Origin: Xenorhabdus cabanillasii
GTDB lineage: Bacteria > Pseudomonadota > Gammaproteobacteria > Enterobacterales > Enterobacteriaceae
Length of the DNA: 64,000 nt
NCBI RefSeq assembly: GCF_003386665.1
Contig: NZ_QTUB01000001.1
Span: 868,001 to 932,000 of the forward strand
Reading direction: 5' to 3'
Shown: positions 37,183-49,620 of the stretch, in pieces
How the letters are laid out: each line of letters opens with the position of its first letter
Numbering within the stretch: the stretch's first letter is position 1
Translations under genes and position numbers: made by a program
Notes under the pieces: generated by a model
Seen by the model: the letters and a program-made list of their open reading frames with translations, nothing else
Database searches by the model: none
What the model was told of the DNA's origin: nothing

Positions 37183-37415
37183 CTTTGTTGAGTCAATGCT
37201 TGAGAATTAAGCATCAATATCTTTCATGATCAGAATGAAATTATCGTTTTTGCCTATATATCTAATGGATGCCGAATTTGAAGGATATAAGCAATTAGAG
37301 CTGGAAATAATAACTTATTTTGACCAATATCAGTCAGTAAAAGGAAAAAGAGATCCATCACAGCATTAACTTGTTACAATTCTATGCATTCCTATTGTTT
37401 ATCTACAGTTGATAG

Positions 37416-39074
<1,659 letters not shown>

Positions 39075-39102
39075 TCTGATTTTCTATTTTATTTAATTTA
39101 TG

Positions 39103-39140
39103 TCCCTCCAGTAACACCATTTATTGGAGGGATATTCTTT
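39103..39140 (+). terminator. Terminator after pgi
   Basis: TCCCTCCA and TGGAGGGA (39103-39110 and 39125-39132) form an 8-bp stem followed by a T-rich stretch, 29 bp after the pgi stop. Confidence 0.7.
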
Positions 39141-39256
39141 GTAATTTCCATAATTTGTTATCAACTTTTTATTTTATTGGCCTGCAACATGCTATCCTCA
39201 CATTCCATTCGTTGTGCTGTCGGAGAAATTGATGTTCTCCGCAATTGGAAAATGAC

Positions 39257-39784
39257 ATGGCAGATGACACAATATTAACTTCTACACCTATTCGCTGGTT
39301 TTCGGCTGGTGAAGTCAATACTCCGGAAAATATTTTAGACTGGCTGATGGAAGTCGGTTCAATGACACATCGTTTTGAACAACATTGCCATCATGTAACA
39401 GTTGCACCATTTCGGGAATGTTTCATTACAGCAGCAGATATTGGCGATGAAAGTGAGCACTTACCTATAAGTGAAAAATATTGGTTACGTGAAATTGTCC
39501 TATATGGGGATAGTATTCCGTGGCTATTGGGGCGTACAGTAATCCCTGAGGAAACGTTAACAGGGCCAGACAAAAAGCTGGTGGATGTAGGAACCGTTCC
39601 ACTTGGGCGCTACCTGTTTAGTGGCAATAATCTGACACGGGATTATATTCAAATAGGCCAACAAGGACAGCGTTGGGCGCGGCGCTCTTTGCTGCGGTTA
39701 TCAGAGAAGCCTCTACTACTTACAGAAGTTTTTTTGCCGGAATCACCTGTATATAAAATAAATAATATGAAAAGGGAGAAATAG
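39257..39784 (+). CDS. ubiC: Chorismate pyruvate-lyase
   Basis: UbiC removes pyruvate from chorismate to give 4-hydroxybenzoate, the first step of ubiquinone synthesis. The 175-residue protein has [19 protein letters not shown], a conserved REIVLYGD segment with substrate-binding Arg, and the C-terminal [10 protein letters not shown] with the catalytic Glu. ATG 39257 is preferred over an in-frame TTG at 39245. ubiA begins just after the stop, forming ubiCA. Confidence 0.93.
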   Translation: MADDTILTSTPIRWFSAGEVNTPENILDWLMEVGSMTHRFEQHCHHVTVAPFRECFITAADIGDESEHLPISEKYWLREIVLYGDSIPWLLGRTVIPEETLTGPDKKLVDVGTVPLGRYLFSGNNLTRDYIQIGQQGQRWARRSLLRLSEKPLLLTEVFLPESPVYKINNMKREK

Positions 39785-39785
39785 A

Positions 39786-40655
39786 TTGGAGGTCAGTATG
39801 ACGCAAAATAAATGGCGCGCCTATTGCCGTTTAATGCGTATCGATAAACCCATTGGTGCATTATTGTTATTATGGCCAACCTATTGGGCATTATGGATAG
39901 CAGCAAAAGGTATGCCGAACTTACATATCTTGCTGGTTTTCACTCTGGGTGTCTTTTTCATGCGGGCGGCAGGATGTTGTATTAATGATTTCGCTGATAG
40001 GAAATTTGACGGGCATGTTGAACGGACAAAATTTCGTCCGCTCCCCAGTGGTGATATCAGCGAAAAAGAATGCAAAATTTTGTTTGCTACACTTGTGTTG
40101 ATCTCTTTTGCACTTGTATTGACACTGAATAAAATGACGATTGCTTTATCCTTTGTCGCGTTGGGGTTGGCATGGTTTTATCCTTTCGTTAAGCGGATCA
40201 GCAACTTGCCACAAGTCGTGTTGGGTGCGGCATATGGCTGGTCAATTCCTATGGCTTTCTCAGCAGTAAGTGAGTCCTTACCGTTACAGTGTTGGTTGTT
40301 ATTTTTGGCGAACATAATCTGGTCTGTAATCTATGATACTCAGTATGCCATGGTGGATCGGGAAGATGACCTGAAAATCGGTGTGAAATCAACAGCAGTG
40401 CTGTTTGGGCGCTTTGATAAGTTAATCATTGGTACTTTGCAATTTGTTATGCTGGCAATGCTCGTATCGGTTGGTTGTATAGTGAATTTAGGGGGAATGT
40501 ATTACTGGACAGTATTATTGGCAGGAGCGCTCTTCATCTATCAACAAAAACTGATTTCTGATCGTCAGCGGGAATCTTGTTTTCAGGCATTCATGAACAA
40601 TAATTACGTTGGTTTTATTTTGTTCCTCGGTATTCTTTTCAGCTATGTTTTTTAA
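39786..40655 (+). CDS. ubiA: 4-hydroxybenzoate octaprenyltransferase
   Basis: UbiA is an integral membrane prenyltransferase that joins octaprenyl diphosphate to 4-hydroxybenzoate. The two Asp-rich Mg sites are visible ([15 protein letters not shown] and [13 protein letters not shown]) among about eight to nine transmembrane helices. TTG 39786 gives an N-terminus (MEVSMTQNK) aligned with E. coli UbiA and has AAGGGAG upstream. ATG 39798, preceded by GGAGGT, gives a 4-residue-shorter protein and is equally possible. A bidirectional hairpin follows. Confidence 0.95.
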   Translation: MEVSMTQNKWRAYCRLMRIDKPIGALLLLWPTYWALWIAAKGMPNLHILLVFTLGVFFMRAAGCCINDFADRKFDGHVERTKFRPLPSGDISEKECKILFATLVLISFALVLTLNKMTIALSFVALGLAWFYPFVKRISNLPQVVLGAAYGWSIPMAFSAVSESLPLQCWLLFLANIIWSVIYDTQYAMVDREDDLKIGVKSTAVLFGRFDKLIIGTLQFVMLAMLVSVGCIVNLGGMYYWTVLLAGALFIYQQKLISDRQRESCFQAFMNNNYVGFILFLGILFSYVF

Positions 40656-40698
40656 GAGAACGGGCGGTAGCACCGCCCGTTAATCTTCTCTTTTTCAG
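40653..40698. terminator. Bidirectional terminator between ubiA and plsB
   Basis: ACGGGCGGT-AGC-ACCGCCCGT is a perfect 9-bp stem, extended by flanking AAGAGAA/TTCTCTT, with T-rich sequence on the + side. It lies between convergent genes. Confidence 0.85.
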
Positions 40699-40740
40699 CA
40701 CAATCAGATTAAGAACAATTCTTTTCAGAATATCAATGTG

Positions 40741-43209
40741 TTATTCCTGATTTTCATCTGCTGGTTTTTGGTCATTATGCTCAGGAGGCATGCTGACACT
40801 CTCAATGGTCAGACGGATCTCTGGAGACATTAACTTACTCAATACCTGATAAAGTGCATGGGCACTTATGGTGACCAGGTTACCGCTATCGTGGATATAA
40901 CCTTCTTCACGCAATGTATTCACTGAGCAAGCGAAAACCGCTTTATCAAAGAATTCCGGCGCGTTGATTCCATGTAGCACTGATAAACGTTGTGCCAGCA
41001 TCCGGCTCTCTTTCTCCAATGTACCCCGGCTGATCTCGGGAGTTGCATTCAATAGAGAAAGCGTGATGGCATAGCGTTGTAATGTTTCCCGGATACCTGC
41101 TGCCAGCAATTGTAATGGACGAATACGCGCAGGATTGAGTACCAGTATTTCCTGCTCTTTATTACAAATCAGGTATTGACGTGCCAATTCATCAATCAAT
41201 GTATTAACCACATCAGGCAACTCTTTCTTGCTATAACGCATGAAAAGTTCTTGCTTAAGCAGAGGATAAATCAGTTGTACCTGCCTAAGCAGCTCACTGC
41301 GGCTGATACGGCGGTGATGCATCACAATGCTGGAAATCAAAGACGGCAGGATCAACAGATGTTGGATATTGTTGCGATAATAGGTCATCAATACCGCATT
41401 TTCGCGAGGCAGGATAATAATATCCCCAAGACTATCTTTTTCGACCTCAAATTTATTCATTCGTAAAGCATGATCCAACAGTTCTTCTGCTGTTTTGTTC
41501 GGTACTGTGACATCATTCGCGTAGGAAGCATTGCGCAACAATTGCATATAGCAGTCTAATTGCTCAATCAACTGTTCGCGAGTAAGTGCCCGCTGACGTG
41601 ATGACAATAAAGCCGTGCTACATAAATTAATTGCGTTTGCGGCTGCGGCGTTGTTGATGTTAACCATAATATTGTCAGCCAGCTTACTGACCGTTGGAGT
41701 CAGCCATGCCGGGCGCTGTGCTTCTATTGGGTCGATAGAATCACGCCATTCAGGAACATGTTGGTTCAGATATTGTACTATTGGGATTGGTTCACCAAAG
41801 TTCACATAGCCTTGTCCCAGATTACGCAGTTTACGTAACCCACGAACCATCTGGAAAAACCCTTCTTTTTCTTTGGTTGCGCCCCGTAGCTCTTTGGCAT
41901 AAGTCGCAACTTCCATCACATGTTCGTAACCGATATAGATTGGCACAATGGTGATAGGGCGTGATTCTCCGCGCAGCATTGCCTGTAATGTCATCGAAAG
42001 TGTACCAGTTTTCGGATCGAGCAGGCGGCCTGTCCGGGAACGTCCTCCTTCAACAAAATATTCAACAGAATAACCACGGGAAAACAGCTCTCCCAGATAT
42101 TCGCGGAAAATTGTCGAATAGAGTTTGTTACCTTTAAAAGTGCGGCGGATGAAGAATGCACCAAGGCGGCGGAATATCGGCCCTGCTGGCCAGAAATTCA
42201 GGTTAATACCGGCTGCAATATGTGGTGGAACCAGCCCCTGGTGATAAAGCACGTAAGAAAGCAGCAGGTAATCCATATGGCTGCGATGGCATGGAACATA
42301 GACCAGTTCATGACTATCTTGTGCCAATTGGCGGATCCGTTCGGCATTATGGACATTGATACCCTGATAGAGGCGGTTCCACGTCCAGCTCAAAACACGG
42401 TCTGTTATGCGTACAGTTTCATAGGAGAAATCCGCTGCAATCTCTTCCAGCATATTGATAGCGTTTTGTTTTGCTTTCTCTGGCGAGATTTTCTTGCTAC
42501 GGGCTTCATCGGCAATGGCTTTTTCAATGGCCTTGGATGCCAGTAATTTTCTGAACAGATCCTGTCGGGCAGGTAAACGTGGTCCGACTGCGGCCAGACG
42601 TTGACGGGAATAGTGGATCCGTGCAACACGGGCAAGTTTATTGGCAATAATCGTATCCGTACCATGATCATCGGCTATACTGCGCAATGAAACAGGCGTG
42701 GAGAAACGAACAAAACTATCCCGCCCGAGCCACAGGATTGCAAAAAACTTCTGGATCCCATTGAGAAGGCGCAACTGTGGTGCTGTATTTGTTTCTTGCC
42801 CTTCACGTCCCGGGGAACGTCCAAACATCACGGAAACGGGCACCATCTGAATATCCAGATTAGGGTTATTGCGATGTAAGTCCAGATAAGAATGAAAAAT
42901 CTTTACGGACTCATGCTTGGGCGCATAACAGCGGAACACTCGTGGGCCGTCATCAATAAAAACACAACTTGGGAGCTGTGTATCATCAATATCCAAAGGA
43001 TTTAAAGGATCTGGTAGATCTTGAGCCAGACATTGTTGACGCAAGGTCAATAAGTCGGCTTTTGAATGATACGGGAGCACATACAAAATAGGCCGGGTCG
43101 TATCAAGACTCAACTCTTGAATGGGAGCCGTTGGAATAAGTTTACTTTTTACTAAAATTTTTATCGGAAAATTCAATAACTTGTAATATATTTTACGCCA
43201 AGCTGACAT
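40741..43209 (-). CDS. plsB: Glycerol-3-phosphate 1-O-acyltransferase
   Basis: PlsB acylates glycerol-3-phosphate at the inner membrane, the first step of phospholipid synthesis. The acyltransferase motifs are present: [14 protein letters not shown] (HX4D), [26 protein letters not shown] and [11 protein letters not shown]. The protein is 822 residues from ATG 43209 ([13 protein letters not shown]); a TTG at 43245 would add 12. The acidic, low-complexity C-terminal end is slightly longer than in E. coli. dgkA is divergent, as in E. coli. Confidence 0.96.
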   Translation of the reverse strand: MSAWRKIYYKLLNFPIKILVKSKLIPTAPIQELSLDTTRPILYVLPYHSKADLLTLRQQCLAQDLPDPLNPLDIDDTQLPSCVFIDDGPRVFRCYAPKHESVKIFHSYLDLHRNNPNLDIQMVPVSVMFGRSPGREGQETNTAPQLRLLNGIQKFFAILWLGRDSFVRFSTPVSLRSIADDHGTDTIIANKLARVARIHYSRQRLAAVGPRLPARQDLFRKLLASKAIEKAIADEARSKKISPEKAKQNAINMLEEIAADFSYETVRITDRVLSWTWNRLYQGINVHNAERIRQLAQDSHELVYVPCHRSHMDYLLLSYVLYHQGLVPPHIAAGINLNFWPAGPIFRRLGAFFIRRTFKGNKLYSTIFREYLGELFSRGYSVEYFVEGGRSRTGRLLDPKTGTLSMTLQAMLRGESRPITIVPIYIGYEHVMEVATYAKELRGATKEKEGFFQMVRGLRKLRNLGQGYVNFGEPIPIVQYLNQHVPEWRDSIDPIEAQRPAWLTPTVSKLADNIMVNINNAAAANAINLCSTALLSSRQRALTREQLIEQLDCYMQLLRNASYANDVTVPNKTAEELLDHALRMNKFEVEKDSLGDIIILPRENAVLMTYYRNNIQHLLILPSLISSIVMHHRRISRSELLRQVQLIYPLLKQELFMRYSKKELPDVVNTLIDELARQYLICNKEQEILVLNPARIRPLQLLAAGIRETLQRYAITLSLLNATPEISRGTLEKESRMLAQRLSVLHGINAPEFFDKAVFACSVNTLREEGYIHDSGNLVTISAHALYQVLSKLMSPEIRLTIESVSMPPEHNDQKPADENQE

Positions 43210-43346
43210 AACTGCTTTAAGCCTCTTATTAGCAATGCGTCGCAAGCATACCAGAAACAGATTTTGAGATCTGTGGAAATAAGATAATAATAAGATATAA
43301 AAGTTATATGATCTTAAAACTATTATGATTATTGAAGAAAGTTTTT

Positions 43347-43718
43347 ATGGCGAATCAATCAACAGGCTTGAGCCGTATTATTAAAGCGGCGAGGTATTCA
43401 GCAAAAGGTATTAAAGCCGCGTGGCAGAATGAGGCTGCATTTCGGCAAGAGGTAATTTTAGCTATCTTAGCGGTTATTGTGGCATTTTCCTTTGATTTTG
43501 GCATGCTTGAGAGACTTTTTCTCATTAGCTCTGTCATATTGGTGGTTATTGTTGAAGTGCTAAACAGTGCAATTGAGGCTGTGGTTGATCGAATCGGCAG
43601 TGAATATCACGCATTGTCGGGGCGAGCAAAAGATATGGGCTCTGCTGCCGTATTTTTAGCTGTTATTTTGGCACTGTTCATCTGGGTAACAATCATTGGG
43701 TCGTATTTTATACGCTAA
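43347..43718 (+). CDS. dgkA: Diacylglycerol kinase
   Basis: DgkA is a small trimeric inner-membrane enzyme that phosphorylates diacylglycerol formed during membrane-derived oligosaccharide and lipid turnover. The 123-residue protein has the cytoplasmic amphipathic start (GLSRIIKAARYSAKGIKAAW), NEAAFRQE, and the signature IVEVLNSAIEAVVDRIG with three transmembrane segments. ATG 43347 matches the family start; an in-frame TTG at 43332 is less likely. lexA follows, as in E. coli. Confidence 0.96.
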   Translation: MANQSTGLSRIIKAARYSAKGIKAAWQNEAAFRQEVILAILAVIVAFSFDFGMLERLFLISSVILVVIVEVLNSAIEAVVDRIGSEYHALSGRAKDMGSAAVFLAVILALFIWVTIIGSYFIR

Positions 43719-43791
43719 GGTGATTTATTTTTCGTCAAAATTCGTTATTTAGCGGCTTTTACATTCTGACAGGTTCCCAATTCAATTTTAG

Positions 43792-43828
43792 CTGTATATA
43801 CTCACAGTCAGACTGTATAAACAAACAG
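43792..43828. promoter_or_regulatory. Two LexA (SOS) boxes upstream of lexA
   Basis: CTGTATATACTCACAG (43792-43807) and CTGTATAAACAAACAG (43813-43828) both fit CTG-N10-CAG with T and A in the conserved inner positions. Two tandem boxes are the known arrangement for lexA autoregulation. Confidence 0.93.
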
Positions 43829-43836
43829 GGGGCGAA

Positions 43837-44454
43837 ATGAAAGCATTAACTGCCAGGCAGCAACAGGTTTATGATTTGGTGCGTGACCATATTTCGCAAA
43901 CGGGTATGCCACCGACACGTGCTGAAATTGCAGCACGCCTTGGTTTTCGTTCACCTAACGCAGCAGAAGAGCATTTAAAGGCACTGGCGCGTAAAGGGGT
44001 GATAGAAATTGTCGCTGGTGCTTCCAGAGGAATCCGTTTGCTGCTTGAAGAGGAGGATGAAGGTACGGGATTACCACTAATCGGTCGTGTTGCTGCTGGT
44101 GAACCACTATTGGCTCAGGAACACATCGAAAGTCATTACAAAGTGGATCCGGAATTATTTAAACCAAATGCTGATTTTCTATTGCGTGTTCGCGGTATGT
44201 CAATGAAAGATATCGGTATTATGGATGGTGATTTGCTTGCTGTGCATAAAACGCAGGATGTTCATAACGGGCAGGTTATCGTCGCACGGATTGAAGATGA
44301 AGTCACAGTAAAACGCTTCAAACAAACAGGAAACAGAATTGAACTGATTGCTGAGAATCCTGAATTTGAGCCTATCGTTGTGGATTTACGCAAACAGAAT
44401 TTTACCATTGAAGGATTGGCAGTTGGCGTTATTCGTAACGGGGATTGGTTCTGA
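43837..44454 (+). CDS. lexA: SOS repressor LexA
   Basis: LexA represses the DNA-damage regulon and self-cleaves when stimulated by RecA-ssDNA. The winged helix ([26 protein letters not shown]) is N-terminal. The cleavage site is Ala87-Gly88 (RVAAGEPL), and the catalytic dyad is Ser122 (GMSMKDIG) and Lys159 (VTVKRF), each shifted by three relative to E. coli, which has 202 residues against 205 here. It starts 8 bp after the second SOS box. Confidence 0.98.
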   Translation: MKALTARQQQVYDLVRDHISQTGMPPTRAEIAARLGFRSPNAAEEHLKALARKGVIEIVAGASRGIRLLLEEEDEGTGLPLIGRVAAGEPLLAQEHIESHYKVDPELFKPNADFLLRVRGMSMKDIGIMDGDLLAVHKTQDVHNGQVIVARIEDEVTVKRFKQTGNRIELIAENPEFEPIVVDLRKQNFTIEGLAVGVIRNGDWF

Positions 44455-44591
44455 TTGTAAAAGCGGATAATTACAGTTTGCCATTTTGGGCGGTCATTTT
44501 TCATTGTTCCCGCGAATCAAAAGATTATCTGGGAACTTGGAAATTAATAAACTTTTCAGTGATGACCGCCTAATAAAACGAATTTTAAAAC

Positions 44592-45056
44592 TTATTCCGT
44601 ACAGGAATTCATTTCATGGCAGGAAGAGCACAAGCCGTGAACTTCTATCACACTGTGTCGCAGATTAAATCCTGCATCTTGCGCTAACTTTTGTATAGCT
44701 GATTCAATATCTTTAGCATCCTGTTCGGTAACAGAACCACAATTATCACAAAGAAACATAGCTGATGTATGACAAGGTTCTTCAAAGTGATGACAAATCA
44801 CATAACTATTCGTAGATTCTATTTTGTGGACAAAGCCCTGTTCCAGTAAAAACTCCAACCCACGATAGACTGTCGGCGGTTTTGCCTGTGGCTCAGCTTC
44901 ACGGAGCAGATCCAGCAAATCATAGGCACTTATTGCACCTGGTTGTGCTGAAATTAAACGCAGAATTTCAAGGCGTTGGGGTGTTAAACGAACCCCTCGT
45001 GACAGGCAGATTGCCTCAGCCCGTGTCAGTAACTTTTTTTGATTGATAGTTTTCAT
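44592..45056 (-). CDS. zur: Zinc uptake regulator Zur (Fur family)
   Basis: Zur represses zinc import genes (znuABC and others) when zinc-replete. The 154-residue protein has the DNA-binding RGVRLTPQRLEILRLI and ISAYDLLDLLREAEPQAKPPTVYRGLEFL, the regulatory metal region CHHFEEPCHTSAMFLC, and the structural zinc cysteines CDNC and CSSC. ATG 45056 matches the family start; an in-frame ATG at 45077 adds 7 residues. The E. coli neighbours dinF and yjbJ between lexA and zur are absent here. Confidence 0.95.
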   Translation of the reverse strand: MKTINQKKLLTRAEAICLSRGVRLTPQRLEILRLISAQPGAISAYDLLDLLREAEPQAKPPTVYRGLEFLLEQGFVHKIESTNSYVICHHFEEPCHTSAMFLCDNCGSVTEQDAKDIESAIQKLAQDAGFNLRHSVIEVHGLCSSCHEMNSCTE

Positions 45057-45297
45057 TACATCCTTCACACCCAGCATATGCCAATGGTTGTAATGTTATC
45101 ATGTTTTTCAATTCGTAGCTTCGTAGCTGAAATCTGCTTAATGGTCATGACTCTGCCATTCTCCTTGATTACCAATTAATAAATTATTTTCTCTAAATAA
45201 CATGTCAAAATTGTTGGGTATTTTCTTACTCCCCTGCGACGCGAGGAGTAAGATATCCTCATCATTATTATCTTTTAGAATAGAATGTTAATTTGGA

Positions 45298-45711
45298 TCA
45301 TTTTTCATCGAAGAATATACCCTTAAAAGGGTTCCAGCTATCATCACCTTTTATTTCTTTCAGATAGTAGGCATAGTTGGCTGAAAGTCCATATAGGAAA
45401 GCAAATGCTACTCCTATAGCATTATAAAAATTATCTGATAATTCAAGGCTGAATATTGAATCTATAATTCCTAAAATAAAAATTATTGCAAAAATAAATC
45501 CAAGTAACGTTAATCCTTTTTTCCATAATCCGAGAATAATGAAATAAATAAAGTTAAAGAATACTGCAAAAAAATTCATATTTATCTTGATCTGTTTAAG
45601 AAAAGGTAAATTTCTTAATGCTTCTCGGTTCTTTTTAGATGCTGGTGAACCATTATTTTCAAAGAATTCGAAACGTTCTTGCCATTTTTCAGAATATTTA
45701 GATTTATCCAT
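45298..45711 (-). CDS. DUF2628-type small membrane protein
   Basis: A 137-residue protein whose N-terminus (SEKWQERFEFFENNG) is soluble and charged, followed by about three hydrophobic helices between residues 45 and 115. This pattern fits the DUF2628 family of unknown function. It lies on the minus strand downstream of another tiny membrane gene (45803-45988), with about 90 bp between them. The sequence is AT-rich relative to the neighbouring core genes. No function can be inferred. Confidence 0.7.
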   Translation of the reverse strand: MDKSKYSEKWQERFEFFENNGSPASKKNREALRNLPFLKQIKINMNFFAVFFNFIYFIILGLWKKGLTLLGFIFAIIFILGIIDSIFSLELSDNFYNAIGVAFAFLYGLSANYAYYLKEIKGDDSWNPFKGIFFDEK

Positions 45712-45802
45712 TGTTTTTCCTTAATTATATTTAATTCAATATCATCTATCTACACCGCTGCTTGCGGCGGGGATATTTATTTATGTATATGGAATCATAC
45801 TC

Positions 45803-45988
45803 TTAAATTAATGGTAAAAATAGAAAAGCCAGCAATAACAACACAAAATCAACCATTGAGTTTATATATAAGCCGCTTAACTGAGACTTTTTACGTCTAA
45901 TTTCAACATCAATATCAGAAATAATACCTAATGTTGTTGTATCAATACCATCTGCGCGGAGGCGTTTTTCTATGCTATAGTAGGCCAT
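45803..45988 (-). CDS. Small single-span membrane protein (61 aa)
   Basis: The 61-residue ORF has a charged N-terminal two-thirds (IEKRLRADGIDTTTLGIISDIDVEIRRKKSQ) and one C-terminal transmembrane helix (MVDFVLLLLAFLFLPLI). GGAGGACTTCAATT before its ATG on the minus strand is a convincing ribosome binding site, which argues that it is expressed. It precedes the DUF2628-type gene and may be co-transcribed with it. Function unknown. Confidence 0.6.
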   Translation of the reverse strand: MAYYSIEKRLRADGIDTTTLGIISDIDVEIRRKKSQLSGLYINSMVDFVLLLLAFLFLPLI

Positions 45989-46075
45989 AATTGAAGTCCT
46001 CCTATCCGGGTCCCCAAATTAACGGGGTGCTGTTAGGGGTACTGGTAATTCAAAAATAGCCTAAAACAACCTTAA

Positions 46076-47113
46076 ATGCACGAAAATATACAGAAACTAA
46101 AACATAGTGAATTCACTGATATACCAACTAGAAAAGGGGGACTTAAGCCTTCCCGCTTCTCAGTTGCGCCCATGCTAGACTGGACTGACCGCCATTGCCG
46201 TTATTTCCATCGCCTGTTAAGTAAAGAAGCGCTGCTTTACACAGAAATGGTCACCACAGGCGCAATTATTCATGGCAAAGGGGACTATCTGGCTTATAAC
46301 GAGCAAGAGCATCCGCTGGCGTTGCAATTGGGCGGCAGCGAACCCCAGGCATTGGCACACTGTGCTAAGATAGCGCAAGAGCGTGGTTACGATGAAATTA
46401 ATTTGAATGTCGGTTGCCCGTCTGATCGTGTGCAGAATGGTCGTTTTGGTGCGTGTTTGATGGGAGAGGCTGCGCTGGTAGCCGATTGTGTCAAGGCGAT
46501 GCAGGATGTTATAGATATTCCTGTCACAGTTAAAACCCGCATCGGTATTGATGAGCAGGATAGCTATGAGTTTTTATGTGATTTCATTGATACAGTCGTG
46601 AAAAACAGTGAGTGCGATCATTTTGTGATCCATGCGCGCAAAGCGTGGTTGTCTGGTTTGAGTCCAAAAGAAAACCGTGAAATTCCGCCTTTGGATTATC
46701 CAAGGGTCTATCAATTGAAAAAAGATTTTCCACAACTGATGCTTTCTATTAATGGTGGAATTAAATCATTGGAAGAAGCGAAGCAGCATTTACAGCATGT
46801 TGATGGTGTGATGATTGGGCGGGAAGCTTACCAAAATCCAGCTATTCTGGCTCATGTGGATCGTGAATTATTTGACCAAACTGCTCCCGTGACAGATACC
46901 GTTGAGGTGGTTAAGGCGCTTTATCCTTATATCGAACAAGAATTGTCAAGAGGTACTTATTTAGGGCACATTACCCGCCATATTTTGGGCATTTTTCAGG
47001 GTATTCCTGGTGCACGCCAATGGCGTCGTCATTTGAGTGAGAATGCGCATAAACCTGGTGCTGACATTATGACTGTTGAAAAAGCATTGGAAATGGTAAC
47101 AGAGCGGATGTAA
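46076..47113 (+). CDS. dusA: tRNA-dihydrouridine(20/20a) synthase
   Basis: DusA reduces U20/U20a in the D-loop of tRNAs using FMN and NADPH. The 345-residue TIM-barrel protein has [32 protein letters not shown], the active-site Cys motif [21 protein letters not shown] and [24 protein letters not shown]. The C-terminal helical domain ([22 protein letters not shown] region) is intact. The N-terminal 25 residues are poorly conserved and the exact start is less certain. The location between zur and qorA matches E. coli. Confidence 0.96.
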   Translation: MHENIQKLKHSEFTDIPTRKGGLKPSRFSVAPMLDWTDRHCRYFHRLLSKEALLYTEMVTTGAIIHGKGDYLAYNEQEHPLALQLGGSEPQALAHCAKIAQERGYDEINLNVGCPSDRVQNGRFGACLMGEAALVADCVKAMQDVIDIPVTVKTRIGIDEQDSYEFLCDFIDTVVKNSECDHFVIHARKAWLSGLSPKENREIPPLDYPRVYQLKKDFPQLMLSINGGIKSLEEAKQHLQHVDGVMIGREAYQNPAILAHVDRELFDQTAPVTDTVEVVKALYPYIEQELSRGTYLGHITRHILGIFQGIPGARQWRRHLSENAHKPGADIMTVEKALEMVTERM

Positions 47114-47142
47114 TCCGCTCAGGTGCTTGTTCAAAATGGGAA

Positions 47143-48126
47143 TCATGGTATCAACAAACTGGAACCGTGGGTTGCACGGCTTTCCAGTGTCTGGTGTGCT
47201 CTTACCGCTTCGCTTAGTGGAAACTTCTGATTTTCTCGGACATCTACATTGATTTTACCGCTGGCAATAAAATCAAACAGGGTTTTGCTGGCTTCAGCCA
47301 ACTCTTTATGCGTAGTGATATAACCATTAAGAGAAGGTCGGGTAAGAAATAGTGAACCTTTCTGATTGAGAAGTCCGACATTCACTCCTGTTACTGGTCC
47401 CGAAGCGTTACCGAAACTGACCATTAATCCTCTGGGAGCTAAGGAATCAAGTGAATCCAGCCACGTAGCCTGACCGACGGAATCATAAACCACATCAACT
47501 TTTTTCCCGTCAGTGAGTTCCAAAACGCGTTCCACAATATTTTCACGGTTATAATTGATGGTCTGCCATGCACCCGCAGCTTTGGCAAGGTTAGCTTTTT
47601 CGTCTGAACCGACTGTTCCAATCAATTTTGCACCTAATGCGTTTGCCCACTGACAGGCAATCAAACCGACACCACCGGCTGCGGCATGGAACAGGAAAAT
47701 TTCACCTGCCTGAACCTTGTGTGTCTGATAGAACAGGTAATAGACCGTTAATCCTTTCAAAAGAGAAGCAGCCGCCTGTTCAAATGAAATTGCATCCGGC
47801 AGGATAGCCAATTTACTGGCGGGAACATTATGTACTTCACTGTATGCGCCCAAACCGGACTGAGCATACGCCACACGATCTCCAATTTTAATGTATGACA
47901 CATTTGAACCTACTTTTGTGACAACTCCAGCGGCTTCCGTCCCTAATCCACTGGGAAGGCCTGCTGGTGGGTAGAGGCCACTACGTACATAGGTATCAAT
48001 ATAATTGATTCCGATAGCTTTATTCTCAACCTGTACTTCATCAGGCGCAGGATCAGTAGGTATAAATTCACAATATCGGAGTACTTCTGGGCCGCCAGTG
48101 GCGGAAAATTCGATGTGTTTTGCCAT
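47143..48126 (-). CDS. qorA: NADPH:quinone oxidoreductase 1 (zeta-crystallin type)
   Basis: QorA is an NADPH-dependent quinone reductase of the zinc-free medium-chain dehydrogenase family. The 327-residue protein has FSATGGPEVLRY, NYIDTYVRSGLYPP, GLGTEAAGVV and the nucleotide motif HAAAGGVGLIACQWA, and ends ESRATHGSSLLIP as in E. coli. ATG 48126 matches the family start; the ORF is open 15 codons further upstream. In E. coli it is divergent from and adjacent to dnaB; here an island of about 12 kb separates them. Confidence 0.95.
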   Translation of the reverse strand: MAKHIEFSATGGPEVLRYCEFIPTDPAPDEVQVENKAIGINYIDTYVRSGLYPPAGLPSGLGTEAAGVVTKVGSNVSYIKIGDRVAYAQSGLGAYSEVHNVPASKLAILPDAISFEQAAASLLKGLTVYYLFYQTHKVQAGEIFLFHAAAGGVGLIACQWANALGAKLIGTVGSDEKANLAKAAGAWQTINYNRENIVERVLELTDGKKVDVVYDSVGQATWLDSLDSLAPRGLMVSFGNASGPVTGVNVGLLNQKGSLFLTRPSLNGYITTHKELAEASKTLFDFIASGKINVDVRENQKFPLSEAVRAHQTLESRATHGSSLLIP

Positions 48127-48393
48127 GGTAACTCTCTTATTCTTTAAGAAATATTGGGAACAACCTCGCACGTTTGTAATAGAATCGCTGTAAACGGCGA
48201 TAATATCCCCTAAATCATTGCAGACTATATATATTTACTTCGTGTGTTGAAGTTTGTCTATGATTATTGTTTTTATATAAATATCAAATAATTAATTAAT
48301 AATTCAACTGTATGTTGTTACAGTGTTTATTGACGTTTTCTCACCGTTGCAGCAGACTATGTATAAACAATTGTATAAATACTTTTAGTGATC
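48127..48393. other. Left boundary region of the qorA|dnaB island
   Basis: About 270 bp between qorA and the integrase without a gene. It becomes AT-rich after about 48210. Related sequences TTGCAGACTATATATA (near 48218) and GCAGACTATGTATA (near 48355) recur and could be integrase arm or core sites. No tRNA is present. Confidence 0.35.
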
Positions 48394-49611
48394 ATGGCTG
48401 CCGAACTAAACAAGCTCAGTGACAAAAAACTTAGAACCCTGCACGGAAAAGAAAGGGGCAATATTGAATTTTTTGCTGATGGTGCTGGATTGAGCGCCAA
48501 AGCATCTAAAGCTGGTGGCATTAGTTGGGTCTTTACTTACCGACTTGATGGCAAAAAGTTAAACCGCCTTACTATTGGGCGCTATCCTGATGTGAGTCTC
48601 AAACAGGCTCGAGAGGCGAGGGATAAATGTCGTAGTTGGCTAGCATCTGGTAAAGATCCAAAGCTGCAATTTAACTTAGTGATGCAGGAATCATTAAAAC
48701 CAGTCACTGCAAAAGACGCTATCGAATATTGGATAAAGCACTACGGCAGAGAGAATCGAGTGAATATTGATACCCTCATTCTGCAATTAGAAAAACATAT
48801 TTATCCTTATATTGGTGAAATGGCACTGTCTGACTGTGAAACAATATATTGGCTGCAATGCTTTGATAGAATGAAAAAGAAAGCTCCGGTGGCTGCTGGT
48901 TCTGTATTTCAACTGTGCAAGCAGGCTCTAAAATTTTGCCGAGTAAGAAGATATGCAGTTAGCCATGTATTGGATGATTTAACTATTCAGGATGTTGGAA
49001 AAAAACAAAATAAAGGTCAGCGTTATTTAGAAGATAATGAACTTGGTCAATTATGGGGATCCATAAATTCAGGTGGTTACCTACCTTATTATAATAATCT
49101 ATTGAAAATAATGATTGTATTTGGTTGCCGGACACGTGAGATCAGGTTATCGAAATGTTCAGAGTGGAATTTTAATTCTATGCTATGGACTGTGCCAAAA
49201 GAAAATAGCAAGACAGGCGAGAAAATCATTCGTCCAATACCAGAATTTATGAAAGCATTCTTAGAAGATTTTGTTTATCAAAACAATAAAAGTGATTACC
49301 TCTTAGGGGAATTTAAAAAACTTGAAGCAGTCGCCCAATATGGCAGAAAAATATGGAAAAAATTAGAGCATGACGAGGAATGGTCTTTGCATGATTTGAG
49401 GCGAACGTTTGCAACTAAATTAAATGACATGGGTATAGCACCACATATTGTAGAACAGCTTCTAGGCCACGCTTTGCCGGGTATTATGGCGATATACAAC
49501 AAAAGCCAATACCTACCAGAGAAGCTGGACGCTTTAAACAAGTGGTGCGAGCGGCTGGATGTATTGGCGGGTAATTATGAGAATGTGGTTATATTAAAAG
49601 CAGTTCAATAA
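48394..49611 (+). CDS. P4-type tyrosine-recombinase integrase
   Basis: A 405-residue integrase with the DUF4102 arm-binding N-terminus of P4/CP4-type enzymes (KLSDKKLRTL, GISWVFTYRLDGKKLNRLTIGRYPDVSLKQAREA). The catalytic residues are present: Arg246 (FGCRTREI), His333-x-x-Arg336 (SLHDLRR), His359 (LLGHALPG) and the nucleophile Tyr368 (AIYNKSQYL). ATG 48394 is used; GTG 48388 is an alternative. It is the first gene of the island inside the conserved qorA-dnaB pair and probably mediated the insertion. It looks intact, although the rest of the element is decayed. Confidence 0.93.
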   Translation: MAAELNKLSDKKLRTLHGKERGNIEFFADGAGLSAKASKAGGISWVFTYRLDGKKLNRLTIGRYPDVSLKQAREARDKCRSWLASGKDPKLQFNLVMQESLKPVTAKDAIEYWIKHYGRENRVNIDTLILQLEKHIYPYIGEMALSDCETIYWLQCFDRMKKKAPVAAGSVFQLCKQALKFCRVRRYAVSHVLDDLTIQDVGKKQNKGQRYLEDNELGQLWGSINSGGYLPYYNNLLKIMIVFGCRTREIRLSKCSEWNFNSMLWTVPKENSKTGEKIIRPIPEFMKAFLEDFVYQNNKSDYLLGEFKKLEAVAQYGRKIWKKLEHDEEWSLHDLRRTFATKLNDMGIAPHIVEQLLGHALPGIMAIYNKSQYLPEKLDALNKWCERLDVLAGNYENVVILKAVQ

Positions 49612-49620
49612 TGAAAATTG

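Noticed and set aside
44489..44570. Nested long-range inverted repeats between lexA and zur (GGCGGTCAT/ATGACCGCC and GTTCCC/GGGAAC)
   Set aside because: The arms are real but widely spaced with large unpaired loops and no U-tract; too weak to call a terminator or RNA element.
48127..48393. tRNA gene as integration site of the P4-type integrase
   Set aside because: No tRNA or tRNA 3' fragment is visible at this end or before dnaB.
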